DNA of 64,000 nucleotides from Azolla caroliniana (Eukaryota; Polypodiophyta). Positions 1 to 10,124 of this stretch are shown here, in pieces. Location of the stretch: positions 19,592,001 through 19,656,000 of the forward strand of contig JBHGNT010000014.1 of the NCBI GenBank assembly GCA_043228905.1, read 5' to 3'. The notes under the pieces are model-generated. The model did not search any database. It was not told the origin of the DNA and saw only the letters and a list, made by a program, of their open reading frames with translations. Both the position numbers and the translations under genes were made by a program. Numbering within the stretch: position 1 is the first letter of the stretch; each line of letters starts with the position of its first letter.

Positions 1-1076
1 AAAAAAATAAAAGAAATTAAAAGGAACAAAAAGAAACAAAAAAAAATTGAAAAAAAATAAAAAAATTTGAAACAAATTGAAAATGTTTTTTTTTTTAAAT
101 TAGAAAAAATTACTTTAAACATGAACTCGATACATTGTATTGAATTGTGATGAAAAATCTGGTTTTTCTATGAACTCAAGCTTAATTTATTATTATTATT
201 ATTTTTTAAATCCGGTAAAAAAACTTTGAACATGAATTTAATATATTGTATAGAGTTATGATGAAAACTCTATTTTTTACGTCAATTCAATACAACATAT
301 CGTGTTCATGTTTAAAACTCTTGTTGTTTTTCAAATAAAAGAGGTTTTTAAAGATGTATGTTGCACAACAAGATACCTTATGGTAAATATGTGCTTCATT
401 TATTAGAAGAAAACCATTAATAATTGTGTTGATGGTAATTGAACTTTGCAAATGCCATTTACTTCACAAATTTTGAAGGGGAATTCTTATAAGGAAGGAG
501 ATTATAACATTGTAGATACCTTGATAACTACGTGTTATGTTCAAATTGATATATTAATGTTCACATCTAAAGCAATTTATGAATATCGTCTACATTTTAG
601 GAGTTGTGGATTTATCAAAATTGTTTATGAATATTGTCTACATTTCTTGAGTTGTGAATTTATGGATGTTAATGAGCACTAATTTATAGATGATGATGTT
701 AAGGATTGCAATATTACCTTTTATACTTAAAACATTTTCAAGTCTAACAATAGATGTAACCTTAATCTTCTCAAGACGGTGAAACCATTAATCTTAACTT
801 GTGCCTTGAGTTGACCATAATTGTGATTTTCTTTAAGTTAACTACATTTCATATCTGCAAACCATCAACATTTAAACATTATCCCTAAACTATTCAATTT
901 TAGAAATTATCATTTAGAAATTTGTTAAATCTCAAAAAATTAGCAAAATTTACATGCTATTTAAAACATGTGATACTAGTGTATCAAGTTTTTGGAAATT
1001 TTCTAAAATCGCAAGATTATAAAAGGAATCTATAAGTGGAATGCGCAATCCTTCCACTTGTGAATGCAAAGGTGTT
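1..1076. repeat. Arm of fold-back repeat, partial copy
   Basis: AT-rich sequence that runs closely parallel to about 46250-47923, without the solo LTR found in that copy. Both copies end at the same point, ...GCAAAGGTGTT, which fixes the right terminus of the element at 1076. Within it are several diverged copies of a palindromic motif, AACTCGATACATTGTAT, followed by a poly-T or poly-A stretch. The left part lies outside the window. Short ORFs here (for example 446-682) have no recognisable product and I do not consider them genes. Confidence 0.75.
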
Positions 1077-1548
1077 CAAACAAGAAGCATGACTCATAAC
1101 CTCGATGAGGTTGAATTGCAATTGGATGAAGACAATGCGTTAGTTGCCATTGATGATGAGGATGAGACCTCATAAACTCTTACTAGTTCATCTAATGGGT
1201 ATGAAGATGATGGCATAAACTTGGAAAACGATTGTCCTGATACGTTAACTCTAAATATTGTGTGTACATCAAGATTTGGATTCATGAATTGCTATAAATA
1301 TTGGTGTTAGTCATTGTGGACATTCATTTTTAAGTTTGGCATGTCCATTATTTAGGGATTTTTTTGAACACCTAAATTTTCGTACATGCTAGTAATCAAT
1401 ATATTTTTGGGTCATTTTTTAAAACCCTTTATGCATACGACACCCCTTTTTGTGAATCACCCTAATTTGTGTCATTTTTTGATGGACAGTTCTCAAAATG
1501 CGACATATTACCTATTTCAAATGTCTCGGTGTTAGTGGCAGAACAAAT
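1077..1548. other. Unassigned stretch
   Basis: Flank of the fold-back repeat. Plus frame from about 1090 reads an acidic peptide with a stop after some 28 codons and continues acidic beyond it. It could be a scrap of a transposase-linked ORF, but no motif supports that. Nothing else is recognised. Confidence 0.3.
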
Positions 1549-1994
1549 CAACTGAATGATCCAGGAGAGGGTGAGAGCTGAAGCATTGCAAAAGATAGTA
1601 TATCTAATCAATCTGTCGCCGTCAAAAGTAATCACACTTGAAGTGCCGCAGGCACTATGGTCAGGCAAACATCCGATCTATGACAGGCTCCATATATTTG
1701 GATGTGAAGCCTACACATTCATCTCCAGGGAGAAAAGACCAAGTTGGCACCCCATGCAACAAAATGCACATTACTGAAATCCTACTATAGGGGTGAGTCA
1801 TTTAACAGGACCCCTGAAGATGGGTCAAGTAACACTGATTGGCTGGTACAACTGACTGAAGAGTTTGAACCAACAACATCGACACCGAGGAGATTCAAAC
1901 GAAATTGAAATTGAAAGCCAACAGAGTTTTACTAACCGGGCCTCGACTACGTCAACTACACCGATGCAACCGAACCAAACACATACGAAGAAGC
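1549..1994 (+). pseudogene. Ty1/copia integrase fragment, degenerate
   Basis: The plus frame gives the C-terminal part of a copia integrase: a YLINLSPSK segment, PQALWSGKHP, and HIFGCEAYTFISREKR, the usual FGC-A region before the GKGY-type motif. The reading continues weakly past a stop near 1776 into sequence resembling the linker before reverse transcriptase (an NTYEEAVM motif near 1978). Catalytic DDE residues, gag and RT are missing. It stops abruptly where an unrelated LTR begins at 1995, so the copia fragment was probably the target of that insertion. Confidence 0.7.
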
Positions 1995-2337
1995 TGTCAT
2001 GATATAGCATGGCATGATATGGCTTTAAAAGGATTTGAACCCATGACCTTGTGTCACATGGGTTGAAGCCCTACCATTAAGCTATACATTGTAACACAAA
2101 CAATATTATTTTCATTTATTATTTCACTATAGAAAATTGATGTATATTCCAGATCTCTTTAGAATATTCTCAAAACTTCAGGAGTACTCATGAAAACACT
2201 ATAAAAAGAGGCACAAGGCATTATTTTGAACCAATTCGGTTCAACACCAATCTTAAGCCTCCTAGTTCTTGTATATTTCTCCTTATAATATATATCTTCT
2301 ATTGGTATCTTCTCTCTCTCTCTCTCTCTCTCTCTAG
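1995..2337 (+). mobile_element. Truncated LTR, TGTCATGATATGG gypsy family
   Basis: Starts with TGTCATGATAT and matches the LTR at 33041-33444 over most of its length: an antisense tRNA-like block, ATTATTTTCATTT, GAAAATTGATGTATATTCCAGA, a TATAAAAAGAGGCACAAGGCATTATTT promoter-like stretch, and a CT-rich tail. The terminal TAATCCTAACA of the complete LTR is missing, so the right end is truncated at the CT microsatellite. There is a short internal duplication (CATGATATRGCATGG) at its start. Confidence 0.75.
2031..2092 (-). other. tRNA-like module in LTR (antisense)
   Basis: The minus strand contains an A-box-like TAGCTTAATGGTAGGG and a perfect B box GGTTCAAATCC (2031-2041) about 35 nt apart, as in a tRNA or tRNA-derived SINE. 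The acceptor stem does not pair, so it is not a functional tRNA gene. It lies antisense to the LTR, as in the copies at 33057 and about 45873. Confidence 0.6.
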
Positions 2338-3399
2338 AACTATGCATTGACACATGCATATACACCAGAACCCCATTTGTGCATATTTACACACAACCAA
2401 TCTCGTTCTTTGACACTAAATGACCTTTTACCTATTAAGATAGAAAATCATCAAGGGCCTGTTCACATGTTGTCCTACACATGCAACTTTCATGGAAATT
2501 ATGAAGATGAAATCATCAAATATTGTTGTTCTTATTATAGGGGTCCCAATGTTAGGAGTCAGCAACAACTGAACTCAAGCCACAACCGGACTGTTAAACA
2601 ATTTTTTAAACAGTTTGGCGGTTCAGCTTGGCTTGGCTTGGGCTTGAGTTTGCTTGATCGGTTTGAGCTTGGTTCTACTGGATTCAAATTTGAAAACTCC
2701 TAAACTAGGTTGGCTTTGTACAAGACAAACCTGGTTAAGCCAAAACCAAATTGTTGCCAATTCCTAGGCCACATATCCCACTCATAATTTCACAAGGTTA
2801 TTTCTAGTTTTTAAAGGCTACTACCCAACATTTTGACATTTTGACCTATAGTTACAGTCATGCCACCAGAAAGGAGCAAGGAGTGCAACATATGAGAAGT
2901 ACTTAACTATAAATAAGCAACAATAGGATCAAGATTAAAAGTTAATAGATGCACTAGGATAGATACTGGTACAATGGAATGGAAGGGGTTAGAGAATTTT
3001 TAGGATTATGGTCAAAACTTAGGACCTAATAAATCTATTGAATACAAAACTCAAGATAAAGTGGGCCCTAAAACGGTCAAAGCATGTGGGACTACAAATC
3101 AAGTTGAAGGAAATATCACAAGTGTCAAGAACCTTCTTCAACTCAAACTCAAGTGGGTGTAGTAAATTTTATTTCCATCAATATTAAATGCAGACATTCC
3201 TTAAGATTCCTTAGTTATCTTATTAGGGATTAAATTCCTTAAGAGAAATAAATTTATCTGTCAACTTGTAGGAGACTAAAAATTTCTAAGACTAGTCCAT
3301 GATGTTTCTTGACAGATTGGATGGTAAGATTGGATGACATCCATGAATATATCTTCTAAGATTGGATGGTTAGGCTATTGTGGTGGTTAGATAGAAGAA
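2338..3399. other. Unassigned AT-rich DNA
   Basis: Non-repetitive within this window. The longest ORF (2347-2703, plus) gives a 118-residue peptide with no recognisable domain and a repetitive LGLG/LLDRFELG stretch. I see no promoter, RNA gene or mobile-element end. Confidence 0.4.
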
Positions 3400-3647
3400 A
3401 TACAAAGCATGGAACTAGCGGAGCAGGAGGTGAAGTGGAAACAGCGTGCCAGTGCAAGGCGGAGGTCTATAGACGTGGGGTGTGAGCACTTCAACAGGAG
3501 ATCCGGAGCAGCGGAGCAGGAGGTTTGAACCGCGCCAATGAGCACTTCAATAGTGGAAATGGAGCCGGAGCAGGTTGAACTACGCTAGTGCAGGGAGGAG
3601 GTCTGTAGACGTGGTGCACAAAAGCCTCTCTCTGCCCAGTTTGAGGA
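3400..3647. repeat. Imperfect tandem repeat
   Basis: About 110-bp units share GGAGGTCTRTAGACGTGG, GAGCACTTCAAYAG and GGAGCAGGAGGT blocks, roughly two copies. It sits directly upstream of the DUF4283-like ORF and could be leader sequence of that element. Confidence 0.45.
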
Positions 3648-4677
3648 GTGGGACACCCCCCCCAGTTTGAGAAGTGGGACTACCCCCCCAAACACATGCA
3701 AGATAAAAACAACTCTAATAGTGGGGGTCCTGTTGAGATTATTTTCAATAACAAAGAAATGCTTCTACTTGAGCTAGAGATAGAGTGCCTTGAGCAAATA
3801 ACGGTCATATGTCGCGTGATGGGATCACGACCAAACAGAGGATTGTTGCGAGATATGCTGCAAGCTAAATTTCATTCACAAATAGGTGGTATAAAAGAAG
3901 TCCAACCGCTTGGTAAAGGCTTCTATCAAATCATACTAGAGGACAAGGATTCCGCAACGAACCTCATAGCAACATCTCCTTGTCAAGTCTGAAACACATG
4001 GTTGTTCATGTGTAAATGGACACATGGTTTTAACCCAGAGAAAGCTGCGCAACAGGATGATTCCATGAAAAAGGTAACAATGTTGCTTTCGGGATTATCC
4101 TTAGAATACAACATGTTACTTCCTACTAATGGAAACTCCTTGGGTATGATGTTGGACAAGGAAGTAACGCCTCCCTCTATCTGCCTCTTGGTGCATGCCA
4201 TCAACAAACTTCCTTCCAAGATCCTCATTCCGGGGAAAAACGAAATATGGATTGAACAACACATAGAAGTGATTGGCGCACTGGGACAATGTTTTGCATG
4301 CAAAAAGCTTGGTCATTTTAAAAAGAACCACCCCACGAGACGCATTAAGGATCCTACCATGGAGACCTTGGAAGGTCGGGACACCATAGGAAATCAGAAG
4401 CTTCCCCCACCACGCGCCGATGAGGCTGTGATGGAATGACGAGTCGTGGGGAAATCCCATGTCGTATGTAAAACTCCATAGTCACAAAATCCTTCATCGC
4501 CGGTGAGCCCCAATTTTTTTGATCTACTACAAGAGCTCCCCCCCACAGATGAGCACTCCCCTAGTGCTTTCTTAAGCCCCAAGGAAAGACCCAAGGTGAC
4601 TCCAAACACACAAGAGAAAATCCTCGTTAAAGCTTACAAGACAGGGAAGTGGCGAAGGATAAGTCATGTTAAGACCC
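3648..4677 (+). pseudogene. DUF4283/CCHC ORF1-type protein, frameshifted
   Basis: Two overlapping plus frames (3648-3992 and 4002-4439) form one protein. The first has the DUF4283-like core ending GFYQIILEDKDSATNLI; the second opens with WLFMCKWTHGFNPE, as these proteins do, and continues to a zinc knuckle CFACKKLGHFKKNHP near 4290-4335. The last ligand is His where Cys is usual. A frame change near 3990-4002 and a stop at 4437 break it. A third piece (4503-4677) continues the C-terminal tail until it meets a copia LTR. Such proteins form the first ORF of plant L1-type LINEs or occur as domesticated genes. No RT follows here, so this is a truncated remnant. Confidence 0.65.
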
Positions 4678-4714
4678 TAATGCGGAGTTTTAACGGAATT
4701 GCACCCAATGGAGA
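4678..4714. repeat. 37-bp LTR flank, repeated at about 15503-15539
   Basis: The sequence CCTAATGCGGAGTTTTAACG and the following 17 bases precede the LTR at 4715 and again precede the LTR at 15540, almost unchanged. Two independent insertions would not share this flank, so the block flank-plus-LTR was tandemly duplicated. Confidence 0.8.
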
Positions 4715-4763
4715 TGTAACGGAATGGGAGGCAAGAGTGATTGAATTGCAGTGGAAGAAGATT

Positions 4764-4766
<3 letters not shown>

Positions 4767-4801
<35 letters not shown>

Positions 4802-4802
4802 C

Positions 4803-4861
<59 letters not shown>
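4767..4861. repeat. (TG)n and (GA)n microsatellites
   Basis: A pure TG run is followed by GAGGCAAAGAG and a pure GA run. The same arrangement, with different lengths, occurs in the sister LTRs at 15590-15650 and 54320-54366, so it belongs to the LTR. It also marks the LINE insertion point. Confidence 0.9.
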
Positions 4862-4866
<5 letters not shown>

Positions 4867-4921
4867 TTATATTATCGTCTTCGGAGGTCAAATATGACCT
4901 ATGAGACCAAAAAATTACATT

Positions 4922-7900
4922 TCACGTGATACGTGTGAAAGTGAGTAGTGACTCTCGATGTTCAAGAACTTTACCAATGAATGTTGCAATGGAGAGTGCA
5001 CATTGTGGTTGTGAGAGGAATTCATGTAAAGATTGGGCTCGATCGAAGAGATGTGGAAAGCATGGTCGAATACGATCAAAGGCAGAGCATTGTATTAAAG
5101 TGTGATACTCAGACTCGCGAACTTGTTTAGGGCAAAGTGTGCATAGCCGACCACTCTCATCACTTGTACGCCAACGCCCTGTTTCACATCGCAATGCATG
5201 TGAGCTAAGTCGCATGGAAGCAATGGTTTGAATGGAAGATAACGGTATGGGCTCTAACATGTATGGATGTGTACGATTTCCCCGTTCCGCAAAGAATATG
5301 GTTTTGTAGTTAGGTGCAACATGTGTAGTATAATGTGTGAAGCGTGAGCCTCCACATTTGTCCCATGTCATGATACATTGGCGTTGCAAAAATGTCTCAT
5401 TTACAGAGGAATCTAATGATGCATCATGAAGCAAGTGTCTCGCATCCCATCTACCAAACCATTTTTCTATATCTTGCATCCAACCGAAACACAAAATTTT
5501 GCTTTTATGCGTCTTTTGGATCTTTTTGCTTGCTTCCCACGCAATTCTAGGAAGTCGATGTGAGGGACTTTTTTGAACCTTAAGCATGTATTCAACAACC
5601 CTTTCCATGACCATGATCTCAATGGGAAGTGATCCCGTCTCAAGGAGGAGGAGGGTGTAGGGCGTTTGTTTCTTAACTTGTAGAAACTTGGTATTAAGAA
5701 AATGCTTTTGGACATTTTCAAACTCTTTCCACATAGATTTAGGGATGCTACTGCCCCATACTTCCACCCCATAGAGAAGAACCGGTGTCACCAAAGTGTC
5801 GAAAAGATATTTCTTGAGGACCCAACACTTAATATCTCCAAGATTGCATGTGTTCTCAAATGCATAGTATGCTCGCTTGCCCGCCTCTAAGCGGCGTGTA
5901 GCACATTCATTCCATCTATGATTTGAAGGAACTTCAAGGCCAAGATATTTGAAGCTTTCCACACATTCAAGTGGCTCATTGTTGTACATAATGCATGGTT
6001 TATCTCTTTTTTGGCTCTTCACAAGCATAATCTTTGTTTTAGAGCTATTGACACTTAATTTAGTATGCATGCAAATTTTTTCCAATGCCTTCATAAGCTT
6101 TTGTGCATCTCCTAAAGTATTTGCAAAAAACACTACATCATCTGCATATAGCAAAAGCATAATCACAACATTCCCAATGGCAACTTCTTCAACACATTCT
6201 TCCTTTGCAAACTTGGTAACCATTTCTTCCAATTCATCAATGCATAGACCAAATAGTGTTGGTGAGAGTGGGCATCCTTGCTTAACACCAATAGTGCTTT
6301 TGAAAAAATTTGAAAGTTTATCTCTCATGCGCACACAACATATAACCTTCTCATAAATTCGGGAAATTGCAAGCATATATTCACTTGGCACCTCAAGTTC
6401 TTCCATTCGCCTCCAAAGATGCTCATGAGGTACCATATCAAAAGCTTTCTTGAAGTCTACAAAGCAACAATATAAACCTTTACCTCTAAGGCGACTTTCC
6501 TCCATTAATACTCGAAGGGTGATAAGGTGATCAATGGTGCTATGGTGTTTCCGAAAGCCAGCTTGTCCATAAGCTCTCTTACCACTTTTTTCAGCCCATA
6601 CACTTATCTTTGATTCCATTATACATCCAAATAGTTTTGCCATTAATGAGCCAACCATGATGGTTCGATAGTTGTTTACATTATTTATATCTCCACCTTT
6701 ATGTAAAGGTTTGATCCAATTTGTAGTCCAATCGTACGGCATACCATGTTGCAATGCATCATTAAACATATCACTTATCCATATACGTGCTTCCTTTCCC
6801 GTCCATTTGAGCATTTCAACCTTTATACATTGAAGATCACTTGCCTTTCGAGAGGCCAATTTCTTAAGTCCTATGCATATATCTTCAATTGTAAAGAAGG
6901 GAGGCATATGTGAAAGAGAACCATAACACATCATCTTTCCGGCAAGAGATAACTCATATAAATTCTTACAATGCATAGACAAGTCGTGAAGAGTTAAGTC
7001 ACCATAACTCTCAACACGTTTTCCCTTTAGATTTCCCCAAAATTTAGCACATGCATGTGCTTTCTCTTGCGTTTGGATAAGTTGTTGAGTAACTTCCCAT
7101 ATTATTCTCTTTCTTTGAATAAGCCTTTTATACTCATGCAAATGCTTTTGGTAATTCTCTTTATCCTTAACTACATCCAAAACCATAAGGCACTTTCGAG
7201 CTTCACGACATTCTTTATCAAACCATTTTTTCCTAAGTTTCTTGGTGCATTTCCAAGATGTGCAATTGGTCGAAAAACATTTGTTTGTACATGAGAGAAT
7301 GACTTTCTTGAAAGCTTCCCATTTGCATTCTAGTGTGGCACCATGTTGTATCTTTGTCATTTGTAACATATCCTCAACCATCTTGGAATACATGGGTGCT
7401 CGCTTAAGGTTCATGCTCAAGTGCGGTTGTTTATTATCTTCAATAGCCTTCTCACAATCAAACCTATTCATACATTTGAGATCAATACATAAAGGCCTAT
7501 GATCGGATTCTAGTGTCCATTCACTAAGTGAGAATTTATGTATACGATCCAAAATACCTTCGGAAAGTAGCACATAGTCAATCACACTATTTCCGTTGTG
7601 TTTTCTACATGTAAAACCATTAGTGTTGGGCCATAAGGAAATACCATTTGCAATAAGCAATCCGGTACTATTGCACATTTGTAGGAGTAACTTCCCAAAT
7701 TGATCCGGATCTTTTTCATCGCTAGAAGAGCGGTTATACATTTGCATATCCTCTTGCATCCTTGAGATATGTGGCATGAAAGATTCTTGTATACGATCCA
7801 AAATACCTTCGGAAAGTAGCACATAGTCAATCACACTATTTCCGTTGTGTTTTCTACATGTAAAACCATTAGTGTTGGGCCATAAGGAAATACCATTTGC

Positions 7901-8797
7901 AATAAGCAATCCGGTACTATTGCACATTTGTAGGAGTAACTTCCCAAATTGGTCCGGATCTTTTTCATCGCTAGAAGAGCGGTTATACATTTGCATATCC
8001 TCTTGCATCCTTGAGATATGTGGCATGAAAGATTCTTGTATACGATCCAAAATAACTTCGGAAAGTAGCACATAGTCAATCACACTATTTCCGTTGTGTT
8101 TTCTACATGTAAAACCATTAGTGTTGGGCCATAAGGAAATACCATTTGCAATAAGCAATCCGGTACTATTGCACATTTGTAGGAGTAACTTCCCAAATTG
8201 GTTCGGATCTTTTTCATCGCTAGAAGAGCGGTTATACATTTGCATATCCTCTTGCATCCTTGAGATATGTGGCATGAAAGATTCTTGTGAATCAAGTTGG
8301 AAACTTCTTGTACGAGCATTCATGTCACCAAAGACAATAACTTTCCCTTTGGATTTGAAATAAGCAATATCATCTTCTAGATTGGCAAACGGTTGATCTT
8401 TATCCAAACAAGCATAAAAGTTAGAATCTTGATGAGGAATGTAACATCCAACTACAAAAGTGGGCAAATCATTAGGTGTTTCTATTTTGAGCCATATGTA
8501 GCATTTATTTTCATCATTTTTTATGATTGACACATATTTCTCTATTTCCTTCTTAATCAAACGTGCCACCCCTCCTTGTCCTCTTCTTTGTATTGGATTT
8601 TTCTTCCATATCAAAGAGTGTACATTATAGTTTCCTAAACCTTGAATCCTTTGAGTATCATGCTCCCATGTTTCAACAAGAAGTGTGATATCCGAGTCAT
8701 CGGTGAACTCCTCTATGCCAAATCCCACATTCCATGGGTATCCATTGCAATTCCAAAAGCATAGTCGTAAAAGGCGTGGGTTAGTCTCATAGATCAC
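4922..8797 (-). CDS. LINE ORF2: endonuclease and reverse transcriptase
   Basis: A 1291-codon open frame. An AP-type endonuclease begins near residue 10 (FWNCNGYPWN, then LVETWE near 41, FGDMNART near 157) and ends near LESDHRPL about residue 430. Its SVIDYVLLSE segment appears three times because of a 249-bp in-frame triplication (residues about 171-419). The RT spans about 650-920, with GQAGFRKHHSTIDH, FVDFKKAFDMVPH, GVKQGCPLSPTLF and the catalytic YADD near 884. A C-terminal CTLC...H...C zinc motif lies near 1219-1237. No ATG is available at the start: the frame opens in phase with ORF1 two codons after its UAG stop and the first candidate is GTG. The protein nicks target DNA and reverse-transcribes LINE RNA there. 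The extra endonuclease copies probably impair nicking. Confidence 0.9.
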   Translation of the reverse strand: MIYETNPRLLRLCFWNCNGYPWNVGFGIEEFTDDSDITLLVETWEHDTQRIQGLGNYNVHSLIWKKNPIQRRGQGGVARLIKKEIEKYVSIIKNDENKCYIWLKIETPNDLPTFVVGCYIPHQDSNFYACLDKDQPFANLEDDIAYFKSKGKVIVFGDMNARTRSFQLDSQESFMPHISRMQEDMQMYNRSSSDEKDPNQFGKLLLQMCNSTGLLIANGISLWPNTNGFTCRKHNGNSVIDYVLLSEVILDRIQESFMPHISRMQEDMQMYNRSSSDEKDPDQFGKLLLQMCNSTGLLIANGISLWPNTNGFTCRKHNGNSVIDYVLLSEGILDRIQESFMPHISRMQEDMQMYNRSSSDEKDPDQFGKLLLQMCNSTGLLIANGISLWPNTNGFTCRKHNGNSVIDYVLLSEGILDRIHKFSLSEWTLESDHRPLCIDLKCMNRFDCEKAIEDNKQPHLSMNLKRAPMYSKMVEDMLQMTKIQHGATLECKWEAFKKVILSCTNKCFSTNCTSWKCTKKLRKKWFDKECREARKCLMVLDVVKDKENYQKHLHEYKRLIQRKRIIWEVTQQLIQTQEKAHACAKFWGNLKGKRVESYGDLTLHDLSMHCKNLYELSLAGKMMCYGSLSHMPPFFTIEDICIGLKKLASRKASDLQCIKVEMLKWTGKEARIWISDMFNDALQHGMPYDWTTNWIKPLHKGGDINNVNNYRTIMVGSLMAKLFGCIMESKISVWAEKSGKRAYGQAGFRKHHSTIDHLITLRVLMEESRLRGKGLYCCFVDFKKAFDMVPHEHLWRRMEELEVPSEYMLAISRIYEKVICCVRMRDKLSNFFKSTIGVKQGCPLSPTLFGLCIDELEEMVTKFAKEECVEEVAIGNVVIMLLLYADDVVFFANTLGDAQKLMKALEKICMHTKLSVNSSKTKIMLVKSQKRDKPCIMYNNEPLECVESFKYLGLEVPSNHRWNECATRRLEAGKRAYYAFENTCNLGDIKCWVLKKYLFDTLVTPVLLYGVEVWGSSIPKSMWKEFENVQKHFLNTKFLQVKKQTPYTLLLLETGSLPIEIMVMERVVEYMLKVQKSPSHRLPRIAWEASKKIQKTHKSKILCFGWMQDIEKWFGRWDARHLLHDASLDSSVNETFLQRQCIMTWDKCGGSRFTHYTTHVAPNYKTIFFAERGNRTHPYMLEPIPLSSIQTIASMRLSSHALRCETGRWRTSDESGRLCTLCPKQVRESEYHTLIQCSAFDRIRPCFPHLFDRAQSLHEFLSQPQCALSIATFIGKVLEHRESLLTFTRIT
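7541..8287 (-). repeat. 249-bp triplication in LINE endonuclease
   Basis: Three head-to-tail copies (7541-7789, 7790-8038, 8039-8287), each 249 bp or 83 codons, keep the ORF2 frame open. They differ at only a few positions (for example TTGATCCGG, TTGGTCCGG, TTGGTTCGG), so the amplification is recent. Each unit holds the endonuclease motif NGFTCRKHNGNSVIDYVLLS. Confidence 0.97.
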
Positions 8798-8803
8798 GTG
8801 TCC

Positions 8804-9673
8804 CTATTTGCCTACATTTCCATCTTTAGGCACATCCTTAACCTTGTTTTTCAATCTTTCTTCATATGCTTTACGACGAGCATTTTTTTGTGAGATTGTA
8901 CGATCTTCACTCACAAAGAATTGTGTACCTTTGAGGTATACCCAACTATTTTCGAGTATGATCCGCCGCTTTGTATCATCTGTCATTGTGCATACAATAG
9001 GCCTTTCTCCGGAGCGAGTAACACCATGTTTCCCAACTCGGTGTGCCCCATATACATTCACATCTGACATCCCATAATGCATGCTAAAAAATTCACCAAT
9101 GGCCTTTCCAAGGGATGCGGGTGTTTCAATACTCTCTTCTTTAATCCCACGGACGACAATGTTCTTTGATCGTCGTTCACGTTCTTTCAATTCTCGGACA
9201 TCTATGTTTTCTATATTCTTCTCTTGATGCATCACATGCATATTAGATGAGTTTGATAGCACATCCCCACCATATACATCGGCCCATGACTTCGTTGTAC
9301 ATACATTTTTCATCTCACTTACATCCCGCCTCATCATGTCCAATTTTTCTTCTTTTAATGCTTCCTTTAACTCAATCTTATTAAGGCGCTCATTTGTTTC
9401 AAAAGAAGCTCTTTTACATTCTTGAATCTCTTCTTGAAGTTTTGCAACCACTTGTTTAAGACTTTCATTCTCAATGACAACACTTTGGAGCTTAGTATTC
9501 TCTTTCATTAACGTCCTAATCTCTTCACCTTGCTTGTTTATGGTTTCTTGAAGAGAAATCAAGTGACTCATAAGCATTTTGTCCATTGCATTAGAATCGA
9601 GATTTGTTGGTGATCTCGGCTCATTATCAATTATACCCCCGAACTTTGCGGCGGTTTTACGAGTATTTGCCAT
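8804..9673 (-). CDS. LINE ORF1: coiled-coil RNA-binding protein
   Basis: 289 residues. Residues about 30-125 are Leu/Glu/Lys-rich with heptad spacing (a likely trimerising coiled coil). A basic ERERRSKNIVVRGIKEE segment near 165 opens an RRM-like domain, and the tail FVSEDRTISQKNARRKAYEE resembles the C-terminal domain of L1-type ORF1 proteins. It has no CCHC knuckle, unlike the common plant L1 ORF1. The expected role is to coat LINE RNA and act as nucleic-acid chaperone. The ATG at 9673 follows a CT-rich leader. The frame ends in UAG (8804-8806), and ORF2 is in the same frame directly after it, so read-through or reinitiation could make ORF2. Confidence 0.85.
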   Translation of the reverse strand: MANTRKTAAKFGGIIDNEPRSPTNLDSNAMDKMLMSHLISLQETINKQGEEIRTLMKENTKLQSVVIENESLKQVVAKLQEEIQECKRASFETNERLNKIELKEALKEEKLDMMRRDVSEMKNVCTTKSWADVYGGDVLSNSSNMHVMHQEKNIENIDVRELKERERRSKNIVVRGIKEESIETPASLGKAIGEFFSMHYGMSDVNVYGAHRVGKHGVTRSGERPIVCTMTDDTKRRIILENSWVYLKGTQFFVSEDRTISQKNARRKAYEERLKNKVKDVPKDGNVGK

Positions 9674-9975
9674 TGTAGGGACAAACCCTACGGGAAAAGA
9701 GAGACAGAGAGGGAAGGAGAGAGAATGTACCTTTCACTCGATTTAGGGCTTCAAAATCTACCTTCCGTTTGAGGAACCGTGGGGCAAAGATGGCTGCGGA
9801 TGAAAATGCTCATAACTTCTCGTTACGGTAATGGAATTCAGTAAATGAAGATTCTTTAGAAAGCTCTCTCAAAGAGCTTTCCAAGGAGCTATAGAACGTA
9901 GAAAACGATGGTCGGAGTGAACTTACAGAGAGATTTGAAAGAGAGAGAGAGAGAGAGGGGAGGAGCGTGTGTGGT

Positions 9976-9976
9976 C

Positions 9977-10047
<71 letters not shown>
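9976..10047. repeat. (GA)n microsatellite
   Basis: Pure GA run that continues the LTR repeat interrupted by the LINE and leads into GAGCTCTTAAGACAGAGATA of the LTR. Confidence 0.9.
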
Positions 10048-10049
<2 letters not shown>

Positions 10050-10124
10050 CTTAAGACAGAGATATAAAAACTGTATATTAACCAAAAAAATACATCAAAC
10101 ATAAAACATCCGACAATAACTAAG

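Larger units (their letters stand above)
4862..9975 (-). mobile_element. LINE (non-LTR retrotransposon), two ORFs
   Basis: Minus-strand element with a 5' leader of roughly 300 nt (9674-9975, CT-rich, no gene), an ORF1 with coiled coil and RNA-binding domain, an ORF2 with endonuclease and RT, and a short 3' UTR of about 60 nt ending against a (TC)n tract. Both ends lie in the GA repeat of a copia LTR, so the target duplication cannot be separated from the microsatellite, and the exact ends are uncertain by tens of bases. ORF1 and ORF2 are both open over full length, so the copy is fairly young, apart from a triplication in the endonuclease. Confidence 0.85.

Noticed and set aside
446-682. 78-codon ORF in the fold-back arm
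   Set aside because: Not kept open in the second copy near 47290-47530, where the sequence differs by indels. Looks non-coding.
2347-2703. 118-codon ORF as a possible host gene
   Set aside because: No domain, biased composition, and no supporting splice or promoter context visible.
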